Shown here: piece after piece, positions 1 through 5,570 of the stretch
Numbering within the stretch: the first letter of the stretch is position 1
Layout: every line of letters starts with the position of its first letter
From: an uncultured Collinsella sp.
Lineage (GTDB): Bacteria; Actinomycetota; Coriobacteriia; Coriobacteriales; Coriobacteriaceae
NCBI GenBank assembly: GCA_900762355.1
Contig: CAAFGE010000009.1
Coordinates: 1-9,937 of the forward strand
Length of the DNA stretch: 9,937 nt
Reading direction: 5' to 3'
Position numbers and translations under genes: made by a program
Notes under the pieces: generated by a model
Told to the model about the DNA's origin: nothing
Databases searched by the model: none
What the model saw: the letters and a program-made list of their open reading frames with translations, nothing else

Positions 1-86
1 GGCTTGCAGCCGACGCCGGCGTCGAAGAGCTCGACGGCCCGCCTCCTGGACTCCAGGTCGTGCTTCGACCTGAGATCTATACTCAT
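1..86 (-). CDS. Transposase N-terminus (IS3-family OrfA-like), partial at window edge
   Basis: Starting from ATG at 86-84, 28 codons read MSIDLRSKHDLESRRRAVEL and then FDAGVGCK before the window ends. The pattern of an R/K-rich stretch followed by A-V-E-L-F-x-A-G-x-G is typical of the first helix of the helix-turn-helix in IS3-family OrfA proteins, which bind the element ends. The start is supported by GGGAGG at 98-93, six bases upstream of the ATG. That Shine-Dalgarno lies inside a perfect hairpin (see 93-125). The catalytic part (OrfB, DDE) would lie outside the window, so I cannot say whether the element is intact. Confidence 0.7.
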   Translation of the reverse strand, partial: MSIDLRSKHDLESRRRAVELFDAGVGCK

Positions 87-92
87 GGAAAA

Positions 93-125
93 CCTCCCAT
101 TTCCCGATGTCCAAGAAATGGGAGG
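93..125 (-). promoter_or_regulatory. Hairpin that masks the transposase ribosome binding site
   Basis: CCTCCCATTTC (93-103) and GAAATGGGAGG (115-125) are perfect 11-bp inverted arms around an 11-base loop. In the transposase mRNA the 3' arm contains the GGGAGG Shine-Dalgarno, so the folded leader would pair the ribosome binding site. Several insertion sequences use such leader hairpins to prevent translation when transcripts enter from the neighbouring chromosome, while transcripts starting inside the hairpin escape. The fold is seen in the sequence. The function is inferred. Confidence 0.6.
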
Positions 126-131
126 CAGTTC

Positions 132-154
132 ACAGGCACCTTTGTGGTGGTTTT
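132..154. terminator. Half of a rho-independent terminator of the DeoR gene, split by the IS
   Basis: These 23 bases are identical to 8661-8683, the loop remainder and right arm of the complete terminator after the ABC operon. They lie 5 bases after the DeoR stop codon on the minus strand. The partner arm is missing, because the IS end joins at 132 within the position that corresponds to the loop. On the minus strand the A-rich and C-rich arm is present, but the complementary arm and T tract would now be on the far side of the element. The original role as a bidirectional terminator is inferred from the intact copy. Confidence 0.6.
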
Positions 155-159
155 TGTTT

Positions 160-963
160 TTAGGCGGTGGCGATGATGAGGGTTGGGGCGTCGATGCCGG
201 TGGCCTCGGCGATTGAGGTGGCGATGGAGCCATCGGGGTCGCGGTCCATCACGATGGTGTCGACATCGGTAAGTTCGGCGAAGCGATACATGCCGCGTCC
301 GTTGACCTTGCTCGCGTCCATGAGCGCCACGCTCTTACGCGCAGCGGTGATCATAGCGGTTTTGGTCTCGGCCATCTGCGGAAAGTCGGTGGTAAAGCCA
401 CAGCCTGGAACAAAGGCACCGGGGCACATAATGGCGAGGTCGGCGTGAACCATCTGCAGTGCCTGCATGGTGAGCGGGCCGTACAGATAGCGGTGCCCTT
501 TGCGCAGCGCGCCGCCCAGCATGACGACATCGACCGAGGGCATACTCTCGTCGATGTAGTCGGCGATGGTAATGTCTGCGGTGATGACGGTGATGCCGTC
601 GCGTTGGTCGAGCAGGCGGACAAATTCGAGCGCGGTGGTGCCCGAGTCGATGAGCAGCGTGTCGCCGTCGCTGACGAGCTCAATGGCGCTTTGCGCGATG
701 GCCTGCTTGGCGGCCACGTTGACGTTAATGCGCCGATCCTGCGTGGAGACGGTCAGGCGCTTGTGGAGCGACACAGCGCCACCATGCGTGCGGCGCAGTT
801 TGCCGGACTCGGCGAGGGCGTCCAGATCAGCGCGAGCGGTGACAGAGGACACGCCAAAGGTCTGGGCGATTTCTGCCACCTGAACTGAGGCGTTGTGCTC
901 GAGCATCTCCATGATCGCGGCGCGACGCTCATCGGCGAAAGCACGGGTTGTAGCGTGGGCCAT
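160..963 (-). CDS. DeoR-family transcriptional repressor of sugar metabolism
   Basis: This 267-residue protein has the usual DeoR-family length and layout. Residues about 13-62 form the winged helix-turn-helix (ERRAAIMEMLEHNASVQVAE, then VSSVTARADLDAL and RRTHGGAV). Residues about 84-240 form the sugar-phosphate-sensing domain with the IDSGTT motif (105-110), LGG (149-151), the ETK around 199-201 and the ALMDASK signature. Such repressors bind a phosphorylated sugar and release DNA. The ATG at 963 is chosen because GGAG lies 5 bases upstream; an in-frame ATG at 1020 would add 19 unfamily-like residues and has only an A-rich stretch before it. The gene is divergent from the aldolase at 1298, so control of that gene and of itself is the natural inference. 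The specific inducer is unknown. Its 3' terminator is interrupted by the IS, so transposase-side and DeoR-side transcripts may interact. Confidence 0.9.
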   Translation of the reverse strand: MAHATTRAFADERRAAIMEMLEHNASVQVAEIAQTFGVSSVTARADLDALAESGKLRRTHGGAVSLHKRLTVSTQDRRINVNVAAKQAIAQSAIELVSDGDTLLIDSGTTALEFVRLLDQRDGITVITADITIADYIDESMPSVDVVMLGGALRKGHRYLYGPLTMQALQMVHADLAIMCPGAFVPGCGFTTDFPQMAETKTAMITAARKSVALMDASKVNGRGMYRFAELTDVDTIVMDRDPDGSIATSIAEATGIDAPTLIIATA

Positions 964-1206
964 GACTGCTCCATTCTCAGCAAAATTTGCAGGAATTGTG
1001 TTGACTCTATTTTCGTTCATTTTCTTTTTGAGTAAGAAAACGCCTTTCGATTACTTATCTTTTCTACAAAAGAAAGGCAATCAAGACTCAAAACTCAATA
1101 TCGAACGCATGCGCTTGGCACAATACCCTTCCGTTTGCTTTTCAAAATTGAGAGTCTTGCCCTGCGGAGTGACAACATCTCGCACATTCATACCCGCTGA
1201 ATTTCA

Positions 1207-1212
1207 TACAAT
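1207..1212 (+). promoter_or_regulatory. Candidate -10 box of the aldolase gene
   Basis: TACAAT matches the -10 consensus in five of six positions and would place the transcript start near 1219, giving a leader of about 80 bases. No good -35 hexamer is seen 16-18 bases upstream, so the promoter may need an activator or may lie elsewhere. Confidence 0.3.
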
Positions 1213-1225
1213 GAGCGCAGCAAAA

Positions 1226-1246
1226 CGCAAGGTAAAATGCCTTGCG
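1226..1246 (+). promoter_or_regulatory. Inverted repeat at the start of the aldolase leader (operator or 5' hairpin)
   Basis: CGCAAGG and CCTTGCG form perfect 7-bp arms around the 7-base loop TAAAATG. If transcription starts near 1219 this dyad lies just downstream, where a bound repressor would block RNA polymerase, or where the RNA would fold into a short 5' hairpin. It lies 52 bases before the aldolase start codon. Binding by the divergent DeoR protein is a guess. Confidence 0.35.
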
Positions 1247-1297
1247 AACACGTACGCCCGATGTCCAGATGCGGGCGAGGGAGAGGAGCAAACGCTC

Positions 1298-2155
1298 ATG
1301 GCACTTGTTACCACCGAAAAGATGCTCAAGGACGCTCAGGCCGGCCACTACGCCGTCGGCGCGTTCAACGTCGAGAACCTCGAGTTTGTTATGGCCGTTC
1401 TGGCCGCTGCCGAGGAGACCAAGTCCCCCGTCATCATGCAGACCACCCCGGGCACCATCAAGACCGCTGGCCTGGATTACTTCTACGGCATGGTCAAGGC
1501 TGCCGCCGAGCGCGCTTCCGTGCCCGTCGCCCTGCACCTCGATCACGGCGATGGCTATGACCGCTGCATGCAGGCCTTCCGCACTGGCTACACCTCCGTC
1601 ATGATCGACGGCTCGCACGAGTCCTTCGAGGACAACATCGCCCTGACCAAGTCCGTCGCCGACGCCGGCCGCGCCATGGGCGTGCCCGTCGAGGCCGAGC
1701 TCGGCAAAGTTGGCGGCAAGGAGGACGACGGTCCCGCGGTTGAGGGCGAGAGCCCCTACACCGACCCCGCCGAGGCCAAGGAGTTCGTCGAGCGCACCGG
1801 CTGCACGTCGCTGGCCATTGGCGTTGGCACCAGCCACGGCGTGTACACGAGCGATCCGCACATCGAGCAGTCCGTGGTCAAGGCCATCCGCGACGCCGTC
1901 GACGTGCCGCTGGTTCTGCACGGCACCTCCGGTGTGCCCGATGAGCAGGTTGCCGAGGCTGTGAAGAACGGCATCTGCAAGGTCAACTATGCCACCGAGC
2001 TGCGTCAGGCCTACACCAAGGGCTTCATGGCCTACATGGCTGAGAACCCCGCCTGCTTCGATCCCAAGAAGCCGGCCAAGGAGGGCATGCGTGAGATCAC
2101 CGAGCTGGTTAAGATCCGCATGACCAACCTCAACTCTGTGGGCAAAGCAGAGTAA
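1298..2155 (+). CDS. Class II (zinc) tagatose-/fructose-bisphosphate aldolase
   Basis: The 285-residue protein catalyses reversible aldol cleavage of a ketose 1,6-bisphosphate to dihydroxyacetone phosphate and glyceraldehyde 3-phosphate in the cytoplasm. The catalytic Asp82 and zinc ligands His83, His180 and His208 are visible in HLDHG (80-84), GTSHG (177-181) and LHGTSG (207-212), at the same numbers known for the E. coli tagatose-bisphosphate aldolases KbaY/GatY. The length (KbaY/GatY about 284-286) and the EAELG..GG.EDD block (133-144) also match that branch, so a tagatose or broad sugar substrate is as likely as glycolytic fructose bisphosphate. ATG 1298 follows AGGAG by nine bases; the reading frame stays open upstream to 893 but that part is not family-like. 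The usual LHG(G/A)SG is LHGTSG here. It stands alone, opposite a DeoR repressor, with a strong terminator downstream. Confidence 0.93.
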   Translation: MALVTTEKMLKDAQAGHYAVGAFNVENLEFVMAVLAAAEETKSPVIMQTTPGTIKTAGLDYFYGMVKAAAERASVPVALHLDHGDGYDRCMQAFRTGYTSVMIDGSHESFEDNIALTKSVADAGRAMGVPVEAELGKVGGKEDDGPAVEGESPYTDPAEAKEFVERTGCTSLAIGVGTSHGVYTSDPHIEQSVVKAIRDAVDVPLVLHGTSGVPDEQVAEAVKNGICKVNYATELRQAYTKGFMAYMAENPACFDPKKPAKEGMREITELVKIRMTNLNSVGKAE

Positions 2156-2188
2156 CAGCAAGGGTACTCCGACTCGCTACATATCCCG

Positions 2189-2313
2189 GGGAGGGACGAG
2201 GGCTTAGTTCCCCAATCGTCCTCGGGCATGCAAAAAGCCTCGCTGTGCACTTCGTGCGGCGAGGCTTTTTGCCCCCTGCGGAAAGATTGGGGAACTAAGC
2301 CCTCGTCCCTCCC
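2189..2313. repeat. Nested palindrome with perfect 29-bp arms around a terminator
   Basis: Bases 2189-2217 and 2285-2313 are exact reverse complements over 29 bp. The 67 bases between them hold a second, independent hairpin (2230-2272). The flanking stretches 2218-2229 and 2273-2284 pair only partly. Either strand would fold into one rod of about 125 bases. The location between the convergent aldolase and HAD genes fits a bidirectional terminator, but the outer 29-bp arms are far longer than termination needs. A small palindromic mobile element, or a terminator that grew by inverted duplication, are the alternatives. No clear target-site duplication is visible. Confidence 0.8.
2230..2272. terminator. 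Bidirectional rho-independent terminator for aldolase and HAD genes
   Basis: GCAAAAAGCCTCGC (2230-2243) and GCGAGGCTTTTTGC (2259-2272) are perfect 14-bp arms, with an inner GCAC-TTC-GTGC stem in the loop. The A5/T5 tracts at the base of the stem give a U tract in transcripts from both sides, so it can stop the aldolase transcript (stop codon 2155) and the HAD transcript (stop codon 2377). Confidence 0.8.
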
Positions 2314-2376
2314 AAGTTGACCTTCTCGAGGTCGTCGCCCTTGTGGCGTTAGGGTTGATAATTTGGAGCGCGGGGG

Positions 2377-3000
2377 TTACTTGGTTGTTAGGGTTAATAG
2401 GTCGTTGGGGGTTTTGAGGTTGTAGGTGGCGTTTGGGATGTCTTGGTGTGATCCCCATGCTGCTCGGGCAAAATTGACCCCTGCTGAAGTCGCGCATTGT
2501 TCGTCGTAGACGGTGTCGCCAACGTAGATGACGCTGTTGGGGTTTGCGCCCGTACGTCGGAGATATTCGAGCATGGGTGCGGGTGCGGGTTTGTGTTCGG
2601 TTGTGTCTTCGACAAGGATGATGTGCTCAAAATACGCATCGAAGCCAAGAGGTGCTATTTCTTCTGCGTATTCGTCGCGCGCACGTGAGGAGACAATGCC
2701 AAGATTGCAACCGCTATCGGCGAGTTTTGCGATGACTTCAAGCAAACCTGGAAACACGCTGATGGTGCTTTTAAAGCTGGCGGCAACTTGGCACCAGCGA
2801 TCCAACGTTGCTTGCGAGTAGATTCCAAGTTTCTCAAGGGCATTCTTGCCGGGTATGCCGAGGGCAAATTCAAGCTCGTTTCGTGGGAGCGTTTTGCCGG
2901 TCTTTTCTTGGACAATCTGGGCAAGCGATGACAGAACGCTTTCTTCTGTATCTGCCAATGTTCCATCAACATCAAACACGATATGGTCAAAGTGCTTCAT
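2377..3000 (-). CDS. HAD-superfamily hydrolase (phosphoglycolate phosphatase / beta-phosphoglucomutase-like)
   Basis: The 207-residue protein has all four HAD motifs: motif I DVDGT with nucleophile Asp10 and acid/base Asp12, motif II at SSR (104-106), motif III Lys137 in EHKPAP, and motif IV GDTVYD (161-166). The helical cap lies between residues about 15 and 85, typical of subclass I phosphatases acting on small phosphorylated metabolites. The substrate cannot be read from sequence; phosphoglycolate, a sugar phosphate or a nucleotide are all possible. ATG 3000 follows TAGGAG with good spacing. The gene lies 56 bases downstream of the AraC-type regulator on the same strand with no terminator between them, so the two may be one transcript ending at the palindrome at 2189-2313. 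Confidence 0.88.
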   Translation of the reverse strand: MKHFDHIVFDVDGTLADTEESVLSSLAQIVQEKTGKTLPRNELEFALGIPGKNALEKLGIYSQATLDRWCQVAASFKSTISVFPGLLEVIAKLADSGCNLGIVSSRARDEYAEEIAPLGFDAYFEHIILVEDTTEHKPAPAPMLEYLRRTGANPNSVIYVGDTVYDEQCATSAGVNFARAAWGSHQDIPNATYNLKTPNDLLTLTTK

Positions 3001-3056
3001 ATGGTTGCTCCTATCTGTTGTTTGCCTGCAAGTTTGATGCAGTGACAGAAGAAGGG

Positions 3057-3995
3057 CTAGCGGGATTTCTGCCTGGTACTATCGAAATTCTGCCTCACTG
3101 CTCGATAGCTCGAAGGAGTGCATCCCATTTGTTCTTTAAATACCTGCCCTAGATGGCTTGCTGTCGCAAATCCGCATTGCCGAGCGATTGCCTGCACCGT
3201 TCGCGTGGTGTGCGCCAAAAGTTCGCAAGCACGGTTGATGCGGTATGCGCGTAGATATGCCGCCGGGGTCGTTCCTGCGCAAGCTTCGATAATGCGGTAA
3301 CACTCTCTTTCGCTTACGCCGGCTGCAGATGCCATCTGGGGCACATCTATAGCGGCTGCATAGTTTGCGCGGATAAAGTCCAGGATTGCCTTGAACTGTA
3401 CGTCGCGGCTGGTCATCCAAGAGGCGTCGTCGGAGGAAAAGAGCGGTTCAGCTTTGGCATAGATCTGAATCCAGAGTTCGGACAGGCTATTTCGAAGCGC
3501 CATCTCGTTCTGCGGCTGTTGAAGGTCGTGGCTAAAGGAGCTCTTCAGTAAATCGATAAAGAGCATATCGTCGGGGTTGGTGGGCGACCATTTGAGCACA
3601 TCGACGCCTCGACATTGCAGCAAAGGATTGATGTAGCGCTTTTGAAGGCGTCCCGCGGGATCGCCGAGCATTGATGGCTGAAAGATATGCAACAGTTGAA
3701 TTGCCGGCGCCGAATTGGGTGATTGCAGGGTGCTGTGCAAAATGCCGCCGTTGATAAAGCCAGCGGACCCTTCCTCAAAGCGCATGTGCTCATGAGCCGC
3801 ACGCGTGCGATAGTCAATTGTTCCCTGCTCCATGTAGAAAAGCTCGACTTCGGAATGCCAATGCCAGGGGACGGAATTGCCCGGATAGCGAGCGAATTCT
3901 GCGCGTTCGGCAATATAGGGCCAGTCTTCGGCGGTCTCGGGAAAGGCTTCCTCGCGTCCTCCGCGGTGCAATTCTATGTGATCCATGTTTCGCAT
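3057..3995 (-). CDS. AraC-family regulator with N-terminal cupin sensor domain
   Basis: The 312-residue protein has an N-terminal cupin sensor around residues 35-95 (PWHWHSEVEL at 43-52, His87) and two C-terminal helix-turn-helix motifs at about 214-239 and 264-287, including the family signature AIARQCGFATASHLGQVFKE followed by GCTPSSYR. Proteins of this shape usually activate sugar-utilisation genes when ligand fills the cupin. The reading frame is open far upstream to 4187, but that extension is a Ser/Pro/Arg-rich translation with no family resemblance. ATG 3995 and ATG 3986 are the sensible starts; neither has a Shine-Dalgarno. A TATACT box ends six bases before 3995, which suggests a leaderless transcript. 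It probably regulates the HAD gene downstream and unknown targets elsewhere. Confidence 0.85.
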   Translation of the reverse strand: MRNMDHIELHRGGREEAFPETAEDWPYIAERAEFARYPGNSVPWHWHSEVELFYMEQGTIDYRTRAAHEHMRFEEGSAGFINGGILHSTLQSPNSAPAIQLLHIFQPSMLGDPAGRLQKRYINPLLQCRGVDVLKWSPTNPDDMLFIDLLKSSFSHDLQQPQNEMALRNSLSELWIQIYAKAEPLFSSDDASWMTSRDVQFKAILDFIRANYAAAIDVPQMASAAGVSERECYRIIEACAGTTPAAYLRAYRINRACELLAHTTRTVQAIARQCGFATASHLGQVFKEQMGCTPSSYRAVRQNFDSTRQKSR

Positions 3996-4001
3996 GGCAT
4001 C

Positions 4002-4007
4002 AGTATA
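4002..4007 (-). promoter_or_regulatory. Candidate -10 box just before the AraC-type gene
   Basis: On the minus strand TATACT lies six bases upstream of ATG 3995, so transcription would begin at or within a base or two of the start codon. The -35 region (AGCAAT at 4030-4025) is poor. Leaderless transcripts are common in actinobacteria and would explain the absence of a ribosome binding site. Confidence 0.35.
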
Positions 4008-4020
4008 AAGCGTGATGGGC

Positions 4021-4230
4021 TTAGATTGCTCTTGCCTGTTCGGGGAACGCCTTGTCGAGGGATGCTTGGAGCTTTTCGAACGATGCTCGCAAGTTGAGGC
4101 TCTGATTGGTTGAGCGTTTGGCTTTTGTGGTGGGGGAGTCGAGGAGGCCGTTTCTCTGTGTCGGGGGGAAGGAGAAAAGATTTGCATGTTTTAGGGATGG
4201 CTGCTGTGCTGCGTCATTGGAAGAATGCAT
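4021..4230 (-). CDS. Possible small protein or upstream ORF, unknown function
   Basis: This 69-codon ORF is not recognised. Its main support is a strong Shine-Dalgarno, GAGGAGG, 10 bases before ATG 4230, on the strand of the AraC-type gene. The C-terminal third (SLNLRASFEKLQASLDKAF) could form an amphipathic helix; the N-terminal part is Ser/Pro/Gln-rich and low in character. It has no membrane segment or signal peptide. The stop codon lies 25 bases before the AraC start, so it could act as a leader ORF whose translation feeds the AraC gene. The third-position GC content is only moderately high, lower than in the surrounding genes, so it may be a chance frame. It overlaps the candidate AraC promoter. 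Confidence 0.33.
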   Translation of the reverse strand: MHSSNDAAQQPSLKHANLFSFPPTQRNGLLDSPTTKAKRSTNQSLNLRASFEKLQASLDKAFPEQARAI

Positions 4231-4483
4231 GCTTATGCGGCCTCCTCGATATCCACCAAAAGGTTGCGCACGGGGTGTGCTGCTAGGTCCCGTGCGTTGG
4301 CAGTATTATGCCGCGCCCGTTGCAAAGAAGCGCTAAAGAAAGGCTTAATGAGGTTTGCAATTACGATGAAACCGCAGGTCAGAGCTATCGAGTAACACTC
4401 TTGTAAGGTTTTGAGCTTAAGGGCTTTCTAAGGTTTGTGACGCGGATGTGGCGCGCGCGTGCGGGACCTGTGAATGGCTTGTT

Positions 4484-5470
4484 TTAGCGCTGCGGGGTCG
4501 CGGCACGAACTTGCTCGATGACCTTTTCCATCGTGGCGTCGATGCAGTCTTTTTTGAGCTCGCATTCCCAGATGGTTATGGGCGTCCAGCCCATTTCGGT
4601 AAGCGCTGCCACGGCGGCGCGGTCGCGCTCGACGTTGCGGCGGAACTTTGCCTCCCAAAACTCAACGTTGCGCTTGGGCTGGCTGGGCTTGCACTTGGGG
4701 CATCGATGCCAAAAGCAGCCGTTGACGAAGATGGCGATCTTGCGCCCGGGGAAAGCGATGTCGGGCTTGCCGGGGACCTTCCACTCCAAACGGTATCCCG
4801 TGAGTCCCGCGGCGCGCAGGCGCTGACGAACGAGCAGCTCGGGCTTGGTGTTGGCGCGCTTGTTGCCTTTCATGGACTTTTTGATGGCGGCGCGACGGCG
4901 CACCAATTCGCGCTCGTCGGCGGAGAGGTCCGAGGTATCGATGCCGTCGAGCAGGCCTGGTTTGGGGCGTTTTTTGCTGCGGCGCTTAGGTGCGCGTTTG
5001 GGTTTTGCGGCGGGCTCGTCGGCCGAGGCGGGGTCGCCGTCGCCGCTGGCGCTGGCCTCAAGCCGGTCTTCCTTCAGCTCAATTAACGCATCGATCAGCC
5101 CCTTGTCGGCGGGCATCCACTCTACTGTTGCCAGTGAGGTGCGTGGAATCCAGCGGATGTCGAGCTGGCGGTCGTGCTTCTGAGGCTCATCGGATTCATC
5201 GGCGAGCGAGCAGTAGTAACACTCCATCGAGAGATGGAAATCGGGGTAGTCGTACTCAACGGTATAGAAATCACGCAGGTTGGTGACTTTGACCTGCAGC
5301 TCTTCCATAAGTTCGCGTCGCACGGCGTCCTCGGGTGTCTCGCCGCGCATGAGCTTGCCACCGGGGAACTCCCAAAGTCCCTGCATGTCGCCATAGCCGC
5401 GCTGCACGGCCAGTAGCTCGTCGGATCCTTCCTTGCGAATGATCCCAGCGGCAACATGAACAGTCTTCAA
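4484..5470 (-). CDS. Nudix hydrolase (MutT-like) fused to a Vsr-type mismatch endonuclease
   Basis: The 328-residue protein has two clear domains. Residues 1-135 are a MutT-like Nudix hydrolase, with WEFPGGK (33-39) and the Nudix box from Gly38 to Val60 containing the metal-binding RELMEE; the usual Gly before the last position is Gln59. This domain would hydrolyse damaged or noncanonical nucleoside triphosphates. Residues about 140-172 are a Lys/Arg/Ala/Pro-rich linker. Residues about 185-305 are a Vsr endonuclease fold: TKPELLVRQRLRAAG, PGKPD with catalytic Asp237, GCFWHRCPKC with zinc ligands (251-260), NVERD (279-283) and WEC (301-303). Vsr nicks beside T:G mismatches left by deaminated 5-methylcytosine. 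The start is TTG 5470, with AGAGAGGA six bases upstream; the ORF is open further but lacks Nudix resemblance. No cytosine methyltransferase is adjacent, unlike classical dcm-vsr loci. Confidence 0.87.
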   Translation of the reverse strand: MKTVHVAAGIIRKEGSDELLAVQRGYGDMQGLWEFPGGKLMRGETPEDAVRRELMEELQVKVTNLRDFYTVEYDYPDFHLSMECYYCSLADESDEPQKHDRQLDIRWIPRTSLATVEWMPADKGLIDALIELKEDRLEASASGDGDPASADEPAAKPKRAPKRRSKKRPKPGLLDGIDTSDLSADERELVRRRAAIKKSMKGNKRANTKPELLVRQRLRAAGLTGYRLEWKVPGKPDIAFPGRKIAIFVNGCFWHRCPKCKPSQPKRNVEFWEAKFRRNVERDRAAVAALTEMGWTPITIWECELKKDCIDATMEKVIEQVRAATPQR

Positions 5471-5506
5471 CAGGAGTCCTCTCTCAACATCAATACATAA
5501 CAGGGT

Positions 5507-5562
5507 GGCTACCCGTACCTTACACAACGGTAAGGCAAGCGTAAGCCATATCGATGGTAGCC
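5507..5562. promoter_or_regulatory. Nested inverted repeats between the Nudix-Vsr gene and the ABC operon
   Basis: GGCTACC (5507-5513) and GGTAGCC (5556-5562) enclose a second dyad, CCTTAC/GTAAGG (5518-5523, 5530-5535), with a 6-base loop. They lie in the 148-base divergent gap that must hold promoters for both directions. No confident -35/-10 pair was found, so these are only candidate regulator-binding sites. Confidence 0.35.
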
Positions 5563-5570
5563 GACTCGTC

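Larger units (their letters stand above)
1..132 (-). mobile_element. Left end of an IS3-family (IS150-like) insertion sequence, truncated by the window edge
   Basis: Read on the minus strand, the element begins at 132 with TGAACTGCCTCCCATTTC, followed by TTGGACA. This resembles the terminal inverted repeats of the IS150 group of IS3 elements, which start with TG and carry a TTGGACA-like block (family knowledge recalled, not searched). The transposase ATG lies 47 bases inside this end, a normal distance for the family. The outer boundary is supported independently: from 132 to the right the sequence becomes identical to the right half of the terminator at 8643-8683, so the element stops within that repeat. 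The rest of the element, including its other end, lies left of base 1. Confidence 0.75.
964..1297. promoter_or_regulatory. Divergent regulatory region between deoR-like gene and aldolase
   Basis: This 334-base stretch has no convincing gene and is clearly more AT-rich than its surroundings, as expected for promoters. It contains several dyads: GCCTTTC/GAAAGGC (1042-1048, 1072-1078), TCTTTT/AAAAGA nested inside it (1058-1063, 1068-1073), CAAGACTC/GAGTCTTG (1082-1089, 1152-1159) and CGCAAGG/CCTTGCG (1226-1232, 1240-1246). TTTTCTT-like blocks recur on both strands between 1020 and 1076. DeoR-type regulators often bind repeated short T/C-rich half-sites, so this cluster is a plausible operator. 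Which dyad is used cannot be decided from sequence. Confidence 0.5.
3996..4483. other. Long intergenic stretch between the AraC-type and Nudix-Vsr genes
   Basis: Apart from the possible small ORF and the AraC promoter, this 488-base stretch holds a few short structures. CGCACGGG/CCCGTGCG (4267-4274, 4289-4296) is a perfect 8-bp dyad with a 14-base loop, upstream of the small ORF. TTGCAAA/TTTGCAA (4320-4326, 4354-4360) is a 7-bp dyad. TAAGGTTT occurs twice (4404-4411, 4429-4436). No tRNA fold, transposase fragment or convincing terminator after the Nudix-Vsr stop codon was found. Confidence 0.4.

Noticed and set aside
893..1297. N-terminal extension of the aldolase reading frame by 135 codons
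   Set aside because: The frame is open but runs over the divergent promoter region and the DeoR start, reads as low-character protein, and the family start with AGGAG is at 1298.
1142..2161. 339-codon ORF antisense to the aldolase
   Set aside because: Gly/Leu/His/Val-rich translation typical of the shadow of a GC-rich gene; the aldolase frame is certain and this one has no domain resemblance.
2314..2365. Short minus-strand reading KGDDLEKVNLGG beside the palindrome, possibly a gene remnant
   Set aside because: It is only about 17 codons, with a stop on both sides, so it could easily arise by chance.
2348..2395. GTTAGGGTT repeated twice (2348-2356 and 2387-2395)
   Set aside because: Two 9-base copies, one inside the HAD coding region, with no array; likely chance.
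3996..4187. Extension of the AraC-type frame to 376 residues
   Set aside because: The added residues are Ser/Pro/Arg-rich, unlike AraC regulators, and no ribosome binding site precedes ATG 4187.
4451..4461. Alternating GC tract after the Nudix-Vsr gene as a terminator or Z-DNA site
   Set aside because: The tract is short, has no stem with a T tract, and ordinary GC-rich sequence can produce it.
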